A DNA stretch of 64,000 nt from an uncultured Cellulophaga sp. (GTDB lineage Bacteria; Bacteroidota; Bacteroidia; Flavobacteriales; Flavobacteriaceae). The DNA lies in contig CANMEI010000011.1 of NCBI GenBank assembly GCA_947496695.1, positions 1 to 64,000 of the forward strand, written 5' to 3'. The notes beneath the pieces are model-generated. The model was not told the DNA's origin. It saw only the letters and a program-made list of their open reading frames with translations, and ran no database searches. Position 1 is the stretch's first letter, and every line of letters starts with the position of its first letter. A program made the position numbers and the translations under genes. Of this stretch, positions 45,653 to 54,507 are shown piece by piece.

Positions 45653-48112
45653 TTAGAAAAATAAGTTAACCTGAAGATTTGGTGAAAAGTTAGTAGCTTT
45701 TCTAAAAGTACTATCAGAAGTATTTTGAAAAATATTTACGGTATTGTCGGCATTATATACATTGAGTATAGATAAGCCAATTACAGATTTAAAGCTTTTT
45801 GAAGAATTGTAAAAAGTGTAGCTAGCTGAAAAATCGAGCTGATGCAAAGCATCAAAACGGTCAGATAAATTAAGGTTACTAGAGTCGCTATCAGTTTCAT
45901 CAGAAAAAATAACAGGCATTCCAGTAAAATAGCTCCATGTTAAAGCAAATTTCCACCTATTTAAATTAATTAAAGTAGTAATATCTAATAAGTGTGTTTG
46001 ATCAAAAAAAGCGGTTGCAGTAGTACCATTAAAATCTGTAGTTGTTTCACTTAAAGCATAGCTTAACCAAGCCTCAAAAGTATGCCATTTTTTCTTTACA
46101 AAAAGGTTAGCACCTTTACTGTAAATACTTCCGGGTACATTATCTGTTTTATTGGTAATGTCGTTTGTTGTTTTAGAATATAACTCAACATCAATTAACC
46201 AATTTTTAAATTCGGAAACAGAACCAATCATAAATTGAGACCCTTTTAATGCAGAAATTTGATCATTTGGTAAATACCAAAGCTGATTTGTAATATTAAA
46301 GTCGTCAAAATCATTCGTAAATTTTTTTTGAATAAATTGGTTTGAAGTTCCGAAAGACGATTTTAAATACCAATTATTATTTAGTGTAAAACTTGCAGTA
46401 AATCTTGGATTTAGATAAAATGTTTTTGAAGGTGCGTAGTAGTTATTATGTACGCCAAGATTAAGCAACAATTTGTCATTCCAGTTTTTTTGTAATGCGA
46501 GATATGATGAATGTACCATGGCACGTTCGTCTCTTTCTTGGTCAAGATCGGTTTCTTGTTCTAACTCGTTACTAATTATAGCATGTTCGGTTAACGTATA
46601 ACCGGTTTCAAAAGTTAATTCTGGATTATATGTGTAAACTACTTCAGTTATTAAACGAGTATCTAAAATAGTATTATCGTATTTTTCCAGGCTAGATTGT
46701 TCTTCTAAAGTAAACCCTTGACTAACACTTTTAAGGTTCATTCTAGAACGGCTAATTCTAAACTCTGTTTTCCATTTTTGAGAAAATTTAGCTTCCCATT
46801 TTGCGGTAATTCCCCAATTATTAAGCTCAAGGTCTCTAAAATCGGTTTCATCACTATTATCTTTATTATTTACTTCAGCCGATAAGTTGTTTTGAATATT
46901 AATAAAGCTTATTGTAGCTAATTGCTTATCGTTAATTTTATAATTAAGTTTTGCATTCATATCAGCAAAGCCAAAATCAAAATTATCTGATGTATTAATA
47001 TCATCGGCAACAGATTCTAGTTTACTACCTTGAAATATAAGTTCCGAAATGGCAACTAATTTAGGTAAATTAAAACCAGGATAACTAGACCGAAAAGCAG
47101 CCAAAAATGATAGTTTATTTTCAATAAGTTTTGCTTTTACAGTTGCACCAGCAAATAATGTATTTACAGCAACTTCATAATTGGTACTATCAGGAATTTT
47201 ATCACTAGTAGTCATATCAATTAAACCACCTACACGACCGCCCCATTTTGCAGGAAGCATAGTTCTTTGCACTTCAATATTTGAAATAACAGAAGCATTG
47301 TAAGGAGATATAGCACCTAAAAAATGACCCGAATGATAAATAGGAATATCGTCTATTTGTACCAAATTTTGATCGTATGTGTTGCCTCTAAAATTTAAAT
47401 TTCCAGATTTTCCACTAGGGGAGTGTATACCGGGAATATTGTTTAAAACATTAAAAACATCGCCTGCAGTTTCACCAGCCAACAACCCGAGCGTTTGTGT
47501 GTTAATCTGTAAACTAAAATCGCTTACTTTGGCATCTATACCTTTGGTTAAATAGCCATTTAATACAATTTCATCTAAATGTACATGCTTTTTAAAAAAA
47601 TCTAAACGACTGGTATTTAATAAGTTTTGTGCACTTACTTGAACATTTTTATAAATCTCTGAAAAAAAAGAAATAGAATCTAAAGGAAATATATTTTGTA
47701 AAGTAAACACGCCATTTTGTGCCTGAATATTTTGTTTATTGCCTTTATTTATTTGAAACTCTAGGTTTGTTATAAGCTCATTATTATCATGATTAATAAC
47801 TGAAAAATTAAGAGTTTCTCGTTGTGGAGTAAGCATGTAATAATCTGGACCATCTGCATTGAAATTAACAGGAAGCATTTGTTCTATTTTTACTAAGCAA
47901 TCTGAAATATCGTCACAATTAAAATCGTTTTGTAGATAAATGTCATCAAAAAAAGTGTGGTTGTATGAAAAGCTTATGCTAAATTTTTGTTCTAGTTCCT
48001 CTAACTTATCAGAAAGCTTAATCGCCTTTTTATTTTGAGCAGTAGCAAAGTTTAGGCTAGTACAATAAATACTAAACACTATAAATTTGAACAAATACAA
48101 GCTTAACTTCAT
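45653..48112 (-). CDS. TonB-dependent receptor with STN signalling domain (FecA-like)
   Basis: 819 aa. Signal peptide (to about 25, ATAQN), then a secretin/TonB N-terminal (STN)-like domain (about 30-100, LEELEQKFSISFSYNHTFFDD ... YYMLTP). This domain contacts FecR-type regulators in the periplasm. The plug has LLAGETAGDVFNVLNNIPGI, LNFRGNTYDQNLVQIDDIP and VEVQRTMLPAKWGGRVGGLIDM-like motifs, and the barrel ends NLQVNLFF. It is third in the sigma/fecR/receptor unit with a 3-bp gap after fecR. The ligand is unknown. Confidence 0.88.
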   Translation of the reverse strand: MKLSLYLFKFIVFSIYCTSLNFATAQNKKAIKLSDKLEELEQKFSISFSYNHTFFDDIYLQNDFNCDDISDCLVKIEQMLPVNFNADGPDYYMLTPQRETLNFSVINHDNNELITNLEFQINKGNKQNIQAQNGVFTLQNIFPLDSISFFSEIYKNVQVSAQNLLNTSRLDFFKKHVHLDEIVLNGYLTKGIDAKVSDFSLQINTQTLGLLAGETAGDVFNVLNNIPGIHSPSGKSGNLNFRGNTYDQNLVQIDDIPIYHSGHFLGAISPYNASVISNIEVQRTMLPAKWGGRVGGLIDMTTSDKIPDSTNYEVAVNTLFAGATVKAKLIENKLSFLAAFRSSYPGFNLPKLVAISELIFQGSKLESVADDINTSDNFDFGFADMNAKLNYKINDKQLATISFINIQNNLSAEVNNKDNSDETDFRDLELNNWGITAKWEAKFSQKWKTEFRISRSRMNLKSVSQGFTLEEQSSLEKYDNTILDTRLITEVVYTYNPELTFETGYTLTEHAIISNELEQETDLDQERDERAMVHSSYLALQKNWNDKLLLNLGVHNNYYAPSKTFYLNPRFTASFTLNNNWYLKSSFGTSNQFIQKKFTNDFDDFNITNQLWYLPNDQISALKGSQFMIGSVSEFKNWLIDVELYSKTTNDITNKTDNVPGSIYSKGANLFVKKKWHTFEAWLSYALSETTTDFNGTTATAFFDQTHLLDITTLINLNRWKFALTWSYFTGMPVIFSDETDSDSSNLNLSDRFDALHQLDFSASYTFYNSSKSFKSVIGLSILNVYNADNTVNIFQNTSDSTFRKATNFSPNLQVNLFF

Positions 48113-48115
48113 ATT

Positions 48116-49045
48116 TTACTGAAAAGTTACATTATCATTATCATCTACTGTATATTCAATTTCCATAGAAGTAGACAATGTTTGTAATGCTTTATTTAAA
48201 TTTTTATGCGTAATAGTACCCGTAAACTCTAAATTATGGTACTTTTTAGGTAACGTAATAGTGGTGTTGTAATATTTTTGTAAATCGTTAATTACAACCA
48301 TAAGTTTACTCTTGTTGTATTTACTAAAACCATTCATCCAATTTGGTTTATTGCTATTAATAGTACTTTTAAGTAGTGTATTTTGTGTAGCAACAGCCAC
48401 TTGCCCTTTTGTCAGAATTTCAGAAGCTTTACTATAGTTTACTTTAACTTTGCCTTCAAAACATTTAACTTCAAATGCATTGTTAGCCACATTTACATTA
48501 AATTGTGTACCTAATACCTCAACAGAGCCTGTAGCAGTAGTTACTTTAAAAGTACTACCTTTAGTAACCTCAAAAAAAGCTTGCCCCGTTAAAACTATAT
48601 TTCTATTAGCATTCCAATTTTTTTCTTGATATGATATACTAGATAAGGCATCTAACTTAATTATTGATCCATCAGACAGTGTTATATTTTTGTTTTCAGC
48701 AACGGTAGTTTCAATAACCGTATTAGTATTTAAAAAGTAATTTAGAGCAAAAAATGCAACTGAAATAAAAATAACAATACTAGCGGCAATACGCAGCCAA
48801 TTGTTTTCCATCTTAGATTTAAGGTTAGGTGTAGTAGGGGAGATTACCATTTTTTTTCGTTCTATAAGATTTTCTAAACCCTTTTCTACATCAAAATTTT
48901 CAACTTTCCAAGTATCAATATCATCAATAACCACTTTTAAATCATCTAACTCGCCAGATTTATCTAAGGCTATTTTTTCGTCATCTGTTAAACGATTATC
49001 TAACCAACGAGCTATTAAATTGTCTTTACTAAATTTACTTTCCAC
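48116..49045 (-). CDS. FecR-family anti-sigma factor / signal transducer
   Basis: 309 aa. The N-terminal cytoplasmic part (LIARWLDNRLTDDEK) fits the anti-sigma region. One transmembrane helix lies at about 85-105 (IAASIVIFISVAFFALNYF). The periplasmic FecR domain (about 115-215) has NITLSDGSIIKLDALSSI, GQAFFEVTKG and VLGTQFNV. The C-terminal DUF4974 domain (about 235-305) has INDLQKYYNTTITLP and FTGTITHKNLNKAL. It holds the sigma factor inactive until the receptor signals ligand binding. Confidence 0.93.
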   Translation of the reverse strand: MESKFSKDNLIARWLDNRLTDDEKIALDKSGELDDLKVVIDDIDTWKVENFDVEKGLENLIERKKMVISPTTPNLKSKMENNWLRIAASIVIFISVAFFALNYFLNTNTVIETTVAENKNITLSDGSIIKLDALSSISYQEKNWNANRNIVLTGQAFFEVTKGSTFKVTTATGSVEVLGTQFNVNVANNAFEVKCFEGKVKVNYSKASEILTKGQVAVATQNTLLKSTINSNKPNWMNGFSKYNKSKLMVVINDLQKYYNTTITLPKKYHNLEFTGTITHKNLNKALQTLSTSMEIEYTVDDNDNVTFQ

Positions 49046-49070
49046 GGTTACTTGGTTTTTTTAAATTCTA

Positions 49071-49100
49071 TACGATTTTAGAACTATTTTACCCAACCCT
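49071..49100 (-). promoter_or_regulatory. Putative ECF sigma promoter of the fecR/receptor genes
   Basis: Minus-strand AGGGTTGGGTAAAA (49087-49100), 11 nt, then TCGTA (49071-49075). It overlaps the stop of the sigma gene and ends 26 bp before the fecR ATG. This suggests fecR and the receptor have their own sigma-dependent promoter. Confidence 0.6.
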
Positions 49101-49620
49101 AAAACTTACGTTTTTGTAATTCGGTAATTTCTTTAAGTTTTATTAAGGCCTTGGCAATTCTATTTTCAACTGCAGTTTGGCTAATTTCAAGTTTTATGGC
49201 TATTTCTTTAAAGGTAAGTTTTTCTATTCTATTTAATAAAAAAGCTTCACGTTGTTTTTCTGGCAAAGCAGCAATAGTGCTCTCAATTTTTTGTTGAAAC
49301 TCTTTAGTTCTTAAATGAAAATATGGATCTTCATTATCATGAGTTTCCGTATAATTTTTTTTAAACTTTAAGGCTACTTTATTTTTTCTAATAGTATCAA
49401 TAAACATGTTTTTTGATGCCGTGTATAAAAAACCAACAGCGTTATCGTAAATAATGCTATTACATTTTCTCCATAATTTAATAAAAGACTCTTGTACAAC
49501 ATCTTCAGCTTGTTTTAGGTTACCAAACTTAAAATACAAATGGTTTCTTAGGCTTTCAGCGTGTGTTTTATAAAGATTGTTATAAACATCTTCATCGCAA
49601 ACAGAAAGATTATTGGGCAT
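49099..49620 (-). CDS. ECF RNA polymerase sigma factor (FecI-like)
   Basis: 173 aa. Region 2 has HLYFKFGNLKQAEDVVQESFIKLW (about 29-52) and the -10 recognition helix area FLYTASKNMFIDTIRK. Region 4 has IAALPEKQREAFLLNRIEKLTFKEIAIKLEISQTAVENRI. This is the usual length for an ECF sigma factor of the Bacteroidota FecI group. It is followed by fecR (53-bp gap) and a FecA-like receptor, giving a classical cell-surface signalling unit. Confidence 0.93.
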   Translation of the reverse strand: MPNNLSVCDEDVYNNLYKTHAESLRNHLYFKFGNLKQAEDVVQESFIKLWRKCNSIIYDNAVGFLYTASKNMFIDTIRKNKVALKFKKNYTETHDNEDPYFHLRTKEFQQKIESTIAALPEKQREAFLLNRIEKLTFKEIAIKLEISQTAVENRIAKALIKLKEITELQKRKF

Positions 49621-49678
49621 TAGTTAATATTTTTGGTAAATATATAAATTATTAAAATATTGTTAAATAGGTTGTCGT

Positions 49679-49840
49679 TATAGTGTTCTGCGTTATGTAA
49701 CTTGAGCTTTGGTTAAAAGCGAAGTTTATACCTCAATTTTCTTTATTTTTTTCTTCTCAAATGTTTCTTTAAAAATGTAATGGAATACGCTTTTCCCGAA
49801 GCGACGATAGGAGAGTAGTGGAATGTGTATGGAATGGAAA
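49679..49840. repeat. Dispersed intergenic repeat R1, copy 1
   Basis: About 160 bp closely matching 51882-52047. It starts TATAGTGTTCTGCGTTATG, contains GAGCTTTGGTTAAAAGCGAAG and CCGAAGCGACGATAGGAG, and ends near GTGTATGGAATGG. It is non-coding. The two copies bracket the peroxiredoxin and an unknown exported protein gene. Confidence 0.8.
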
Positions 49841-50069
49841 ACTATGGTCGATATTGTAATTTTTGAATATAAAATAACTTCTTTATAATTCTCACTTTAT
49901 ACAATATTATTTCTAATAACTATCTCATATTCAATTTATAATTCTCATTAAGTTGTTGTTTTATGTAACTCCCTGTTTAATTATTTGAAGCAATAATTTA
50001 GGTATATGTATTAAGCATAGTTCATTTTTACGACTAAGTTGTGATTAAATAAAATTTAAAGACAAAAAC

Positions 50070-50576
50070 ATGATAAAACCGAGACAAAAAGCACCCGAAT
50101 TAGCAGTTAAATTAGTAAATGATACCACATGGGAATTAAGTGATCAATCACCTGAAAATTTTACTATGGTATTATTTTATAGAGGTAAACATTGCCCTGT
50201 ATGTCAAAAGCAGTTAGAAGAGTTACAAAAAAAGTTAGATAAGTTTACTGAACGTGGCATTTCTGTAATTGCTATTAGTTCAGATACTGAAGAAGTAGCC
50301 AAATCTACTTATGACGAATGGGAAATTTCAGATATTCCATTAGGTTACGGTTTATCTATAGAAAAAGCTAGAGAATGGGGCTTATTCATTTCTGAAGGTA
50401 TTAAACAAGAACCTAAACATTTTACTGAACCAGGTTTGTTTTTATTAGCAGCTGATCAAACAGTGTATTGGGAATCTTTACAATCTATGCCATTTGGTAG
50501 ACCTAGTTTCAACGATGTTTTAGGTGGTATCGATTATATCTTAAAAGCAGATTACCCTGCTAGAGGTGAAGCATAG
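50070..50576 (+). CDS. Peroxiredoxin-like (AhpC/TSA, redoxin) protein
   Basis: 168 aa with no signal peptide. The thioredoxin fold is recognised by MVLFYRGKHCPVCQKQLEEL (Cys42 and Cys45 as CxxC after strand one) and AISSDTEEVAKSTYDEW. Family members reduce peroxides or act as thiol oxidoreductases; here the CPVC motif replaces the usual PxxxTxxC of classical peroxiredoxins, so a thiol-disulfide role is possible. It is a single-gene unit with its own strong terminator, inside the repeat-flanked accessory region. Confidence 0.85.
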   Translation: MIKPRQKAPELAVKLVNDTTWELSDQSPENFTMVLFYRGKHCPVCQKQLEELQKKLDKFTERGISVIAISSDTEEVAKSTYDEWEISDIPLGYGLSIEKAREWGLFISEGIKQEPKHFTEPGLFLLAADQTVYWESLQSMPFGRPSFNDVLGGIDYILKADYPARGEA

Positions 50577-50602
50577 TTTTTACTCAAATACCTAGCAACA
50601 TT

Positions 50603-50638
50603 AAAAAGTAGATGAAACTCCGGTTTTATCTACTTTTT
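50603..50638 (+). terminator. Intrinsic terminator of the peroxiredoxin-like gene
   Basis: A 16-bp stem, AAAAAGTAGAT plus GAAAC paired with GTTTT plus ATCTACTTTTT, with loop TCCG; the T-run forms the distal arm. Confidence 0.85.
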
Positions 50639-50925
50639 AGTTTATATAAATTAGCGATTTAAAGTAATGTATAGTTTCTAATTGAGCGTACGATTACATA
50701 CATTGAAAAGTATTAAAAACTAGGTGCTGTTTGTTAAACTAATGTAGAGTGGAAATGTAATATTTTTGGATTAGATTATAACCTATAATTTTCAATTAAC
50801 TACAAAATTCAGCAAATAGCTACTTGTTAAAATTTTGTACCTTCGAAAAGTTAATAAAATATATTAAAAAGCCTTTTAATTATGGTTTTTTATTAAATAG
50901 CGCAAACATTCTTTCTAATTATATT

Positions 50926-51630
50926 ATGGTAAAAGCACAGGGTTATCTACAATCCGATATTAAAAAAAAAATTACTTTCTCAGAAAATTATAGCACAAAG
51001 GCAGCATATCTTATTATGCTTTTTTTATGTGTTGCAACGTACGGGTACAGTCAGCAAACGTTTGATGCTGTTAATAATGAGTATGACATTTTACAAGAAA
51101 GAATAAAAAAGAAAGACACCTTAATACATTATATCACAAAGCATTATGAGTGTTCTCAAGTATTATCAGGAAGAATTGATTATTACTATGAGGCAGACAA
51201 GCTGCTATTAATTAATCATTTATATAAACAAGGGCTTTCAAACCTTTGGACTTCAGAAGATTATTTTATCATAGATGATACACTAAAAATAAAAACTTTA
51301 ATTACTGAAGAAACAATTTACCTTAATACGGAGTATAAAGAAGATGAAACAGGAACATCATCAATAAGTGTAGAAAAGGTAATTGAAGTTGTTGAACAAA
51401 GAATGTTTTTTGATAGTAATTCTACTAGTATATGTTTTTCAAGAAAGCATGCAAAAAATGGACTTGATTGGGATGTAGCTTATTTTAATTCTTTAGCGTT
51501 AAAAGAAAGTAATTGCATAGAAGAAGATGACGAAATACTTGATAAATACAAACTACTCAGGAAGGCTGAAAAGAAGTTAAAAGTAGGTTACTCTTATAGA
51601 AAACAACAATGTATTTTTTATATGTGGTAA
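50926..51630 (+). CDS. Exported protein of unknown function
   Basis: The frame opens with TTG at 50824, but the ATG at 50926 is preferred. It gives 234 aa with a hydrophobic segment (AAYLIMLFLCVATYGYS) that ends in an SQQ cleavage-like site. The N-region before it is unusually long (about 25 residues). The mature part is acidic with Lys-rich patches, three or four Cys residues and no motif I recognise. Its base composition is like the neighbours. It sits between R1 copies. Confidence 0.55.
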   Translation: MVKAQGYLQSDIKKKITFSENYSTKAAYLIMLFLCVATYGYSQQTFDAVNNEYDILQERIKKKDTLIHYITKHYECSQVLSGRIDYYYEADKLLLINHLYKQGLSNLWTSEDYFIIDDTLKIKTLITEETIYLNTEYKEDETGTSSISVEKVIEVVEQRMFFDSNSTSICFSRKHAKNGLDWDVAYFNSLALKESNCIEEDDEILDKYKLLRKAEKKLKVGYSYRKQQCIFYMW

Positions 51631-51679
51631 ATGAATATTATGACAATCTGCTCTTGTGCTAAACTTACAAGAATCACTT

Positions 51680-51755
51680 AAATTTTTTATTACTCACATT
51701 TTATTGAATACGCGATTTTTAATAAGATCAAAAAGCTTTGCTTTTAGTTTGGCGT
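51680..51755. repeat. Dispersed repeat R2, copy a
   Basis: About 75 bp matching 57099-57176, including ATACGCGATTTTTAATAAGA and GCTTTTAGTTTGGCGT. It is immediately followed by a palindromic segment (GCAA..GGCTTTTA paired with TAAAAGCC..TTGC, about 51770-51827). Confidence 0.75.
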
Positions 51756-51820
51756 ATGATTATTATGTGTCGCAAATTGGCTTTTACGTAATTATTAACG
51801 ATTATACTCCTAAAAGCCGA

Positions 51821-51900
51821 TAGTTGCAACTATGTAAAATAGATCGAAAATGGTTAATCGCCCAATTTACTACATTTGTACTATAATGTTCTGCGTTATG
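51821..51900. repeat. Dispersed repeat R3, copy a
   Basis: Starts TAGTTGCAACTATGTAAAATAG and runs through TTTGTACTATAATG. It resembles 57366-57452 and, in a short core ATGTAAAATAGA, 56696-56710. It overlaps the start of R1 copy 2. Confidence 0.6.
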
Positions 51901-52047
51901 TAACTTGAGCTTTGGTTAAAAGCGAAGTTATTATCTCAAATTTTTTTTTATTTTTTTCTTCTCAAATGTTTCTTTAAAAATGTAATGTAATACGCTTTGC
52001 CCGAAGCGACGATAGGAGCGAAGTGGGAACGTGTATGGAATGGGAAT
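51882..52047. repeat. Dispersed intergenic repeat R1, copy 2
   Basis: Closely matches 49679-49840 with a few substitutions and small indels. It ends just before the stop of the minus-strand membrane protein gene. Confidence 0.8.
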
Positions 52048-52054
52048 ATTGTAG

Positions 52055-52831
52055 TTAATTTTCAATTTTTGCAGAAGCTTCATTACAAGCTAATTCAGCT
52101 ACATCAAAAATATGTATATATATTTTTGAGTAAGCTCGAATTAACAAAAAGAAAGATATAAAAAACACAAAAACATATTTATGTTCAATTAAGAGTTTAA
52201 AAAAATCTTCATATTCTCCTTTCTTATAATGAGAAATAAATGATATTGTTGAAAAAGCCCATAAAAAGCCTATGATTGTATTTAAAAAAACAATTTGTTT
52301 ATTATGTCTTTTCATTAGTCTTTGAATGTTATTTTTTATAATATCAATTTCGATTTTATTTAGTTTGTTTAATTTTTTGACAGATAAATTTATATTAAGT
52401 TTATCAGCTTTAGTTAAATCATAATCAAAAGAAAAAAATGAAGTAATTATTAATGATAATAGAAAAATCCACGATATTAATTTAGAACTTATTGTATAAT
52501 CAACCTCATATTTATTTAGTACAGAAATAACAATAACAAAAATGATTATTGAAAGAACTAGATAATTAACAAATAGTTTACGCACTAAATTTTGAAAACC
52601 AGAAATTATAAGAAAAAAAGGTCTTACTGTTTTTCTCCAAAACCAATTAAATGGTTTTATTATTAATTCAATAATTTGATTAAATAGATTATTTCCCTCT
52701 ATTTTTATTTCTGAAAAGAATAAACTCAATAGGGTTAATGGAAGAATATCTGTAATCCACTTACAATAGTTGTTTTCAAGACTATTGATTAAATCAAAAG
52801 TAACTTTATAAATAGTATTATTTGTTTTCAT
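52055..52831 (-). CDS. Multi-pass membrane protein, unknown function
   Basis: 258 aa. Hydrophobic segments occur at about 25-40, 68-80, 92-110, 118-138, 190-208 and 220-240 (for example LSIIIFVIVISVL and VFVFFISFFLLIRAY). A charged cytoplasmic-type loop (about 145-185, KLNKLNKIEIDIIKNNIQRL) lies between. There is no recognised motif. It is the second gene of a two-gene minus-strand unit, 12 bp after the 414-aa gene, so the two products may act together. Confidence 0.7.
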   Translation of the reverse strand: MKTNNTIYKVTFDLINSLENNYCKWITDILPLTLLSLFFSEIKIEGNNLFNQIIELIIKPFNWFWRKTVRPFFLIISGFQNLVRKLFVNYLVLSIIIFVIVISVLNKYEVDYTISSKLISWIFLLSLIITSFFSFDYDLTKADKLNINLSVKKLNKLNKIEIDIIKNNIQRLMKRHNKQIVFLNTIIGFLWAFSTISFISHYKKGEYEDFFKLLIEHKYVFVFFISFFLLIRAYSKIYIHIFDVAELACNEASAKIEN

Positions 52832-52843
52832 ATCTAAATTTTA

Positions 52844-54088
52844 TTAATTGTGTTTACCATAAAGAATAATATCCGAAATTAGATAACGTAATTTGTCCTT
52901 TAAATCATAATCTATATTTAGCTCTTCCGCTTTATTACACATTTCTAAAAGTTTTGTAAAATTACTTACTTCATTATCTATTTTTCTACTGAAAATATCA
53001 GAAAGCTTTTTAATCAAGTTGAAATTACTTCTAGGTGATTGAATTTTAGCAAGAATTTTTACTCTTAACTCGTCTGGAGTTTTAATTGTCTTAAGTCCAT
53101 TCAGTTCCTCAATAAAACTATCGGTAGTATTAAGTATATTATCTAAGTTTTTCAAAGATTCAAAAACATTATCTGGCTTTGTATTGTGATTTATTACCAA
53201 CGAACTATTTTCAATTATAGAATCTTTTTTAGGGATTAAGAAGAAGCCTGTTGAATCCTTTTGCATCACGTGAATCACATTTATAAAATTTAAAGAACCT
53301 GTTCCTAAATCATTAGTAGTGATTTTAACTGCTGTAGATACTTGGCCAAACTTACCTGCATCTTTAGTGTGTTTTTCCGATATGATTACCTCTAATTTTG
53401 ATTCACTAATAGCTGCACTCTGTAATTTGTATTCAATACCAAGGTTAGCTTTCATATTCTTATGAAGACTTAACACCCCTACAACAAAAGTAAAATCAAT
53501 GCCATATTCATAGTAACGGGTGGATGTTATACCACGGAGGTAGGTAATATTATCATTTTCTACTAAACGATAGCTCTTTTCTTTATTATATCCATCACTA
53601 TTTTTTGCCATTTCTTTAAAATACTGAACATTATAATTAGCTAGCGAAGCTTCTCCGATTTTAAATAAATTGTTTGCATATTTGGTCATAGCGTATTCAT
53701 CTAAAAATGTGTTTTTAGAATCATATAAAGCAATTACTTTTAAATCCTCTTTAACTTCGTCGATGTCTATATACTCTTCAAAATTGAAAATAATATTGGT
53801 ATCATTACTTCCAGAAATGGCTTCTTCATAGACATTAATGTCTTTGGTCTCTGCAATAATTTTATATCGATTATATTTTGTTATAAAGTGATTAATCCTA
53901 TTATAAACCAAATCGATGAATTCGATATTGATGTACTCATCTTTAATACTATCTACATCAAAAATTTTATAAATTTCATCTTTATATGGATGATTTTCAA
54001 TTAAGGAGCAAAGCTTCTCTATTTTAATTTTACCTGAACTATTCTCCGTATCAAGATGTACTTGTTTTTGTTTAAATTTTTCTTCCAT
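52844..54088 (-). CDS. Protein of unknown function, first gene of a two-gene unit
   Basis: 414 aa, soluble, with no signal peptide. The N-terminal third is helical and acidic. The central part (about 185-285) has beta-strand texture with YLRGITSTRYYEYGIDFTF and ITTNDLGTGSLNFINVIHVM, which faintly recalls DUF932-type phage/plasmid proteins; this is a weak impression. The C-terminal part (about 300-414) is helical. The downstream partner is a membrane protein. The context, next to the sigma/ImmA module and between dispersed repeats, is accessory. Confidence 0.7.
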   Translation of the reverse strand: MEEKFKQKQVHLDTENSSGKIKIEKLCSLIENHPYKDEIYKIFDVDSIKDEYINIEFIDLVYNRINHFITKYNRYKIIAETKDINVYEEAISGSNDTNIIFNFEEYIDIDEVKEDLKVIALYDSKNTFLDEYAMTKYANNLFKIGEASLANYNVQYFKEMAKNSDGYNKEKSYRLVENDNITYLRGITSTRYYEYGIDFTFVVGVLSLHKNMKANLGIEYKLQSAAISESKLEVIISEKHTKDAGKFGQVSTAVKITTNDLGTGSLNFINVIHVMQKDSTGFFLIPKKDSIIENSSLVINHNTKPDNVFESLKNLDNILNTTDSFIEELNGLKTIKTPDELRVKILAKIQSPRSNFNLIKKLSDIFSRKIDNEVSNFTKLLEMCNKAEELNIDYDLKDKLRYLISDIILYGKHN

Positions 54089-54140
54089 TTTTTATAAAGC
54101 AGTTTTTAGTCTTACTTAGGACATTAATTAATTTAAAAAC

Positions 54141-54314
54141 TTATTTTTCTTTTCTAACTCCTTTAAATTTACCTCCAGATGTTTTTACATCCATAAATCT
54201 TCCTGTTTCTGTATCTCTCTTTACATAGAGTTTTGTTTTAGGGTTTAATACTTGTGAGCGTCCTTTTACTGCTCCTTTTCTTGCATTGTCTCCTGTGGGT
54301 GGGTTTTTAGCCAT
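54141..54314 (-). CDS. Small basic protein, 57 aa, unknown function
   Basis: ATG at 54314, stop at 54141. The protein begins MAKNPPTGDNARKGAVKGRS, continues QVLNPKTKLYVKRDTETGRF and ends KFKGVRKEK. It is strongly basic and Gly-rich, with the phrasing of short conserved Bacteroidota proteins of unknown role; codon use is normal. A minus-strand start directly facing the sigma-like gene, with operator-like repeats between them, suggests a regulated product of that module. Nucleic-acid binding is a guess from charge only. Confidence 0.7.
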   Translation of the reverse strand: MAKNPPTGDNARKGAVKGRSQVLNPKTKLYVKRDTETGRFMDVKTSGGKFKGVRKEK

Positions 54315-54354
54315 TTTTTTATTATTTATAAGATTAATATTTATGTATTTATAA

Positions 54355-54385
54355 GTATATGCTCACAATTTTTTATATTTTGCCA
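54355..54385. promoter_or_regulatory. Operator-like direct repeat, copy 1
   Basis: 31 bp starting GTATATGCTCA and ending TTTTGCCA, matching 54431-54461 at 25 of 31 positions. It lies in the divergent spacer, 41 bp from the 57-aa gene start. A third, inverted ATGAGCATA is at 54487-54495. Confidence 0.5.
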
Positions 54386-54430
54386 TAACTAATAAAAAAA
54401 AGGAGCAATCTATAGTACTCTACTACAATT

Positions 54431-54461
54431 GTATATGCTCATATATTTTATTTTTTTGCCA
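54431..54461. promoter_or_regulatory. Operator-like direct repeat, copy 2
   Basis: Second 31-bp copy (GTATATGCTCAT ... TTTTTTTGCCA), 76 bp centre-to-centre from copy 1 and 47 bp before the sigma-like gene. Confidence 0.5.
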
Positions 54462-54507
54462 TTCACATGGATATTTTTTAATTATAATGAGCATACTCTA
54501 TTGAAAT

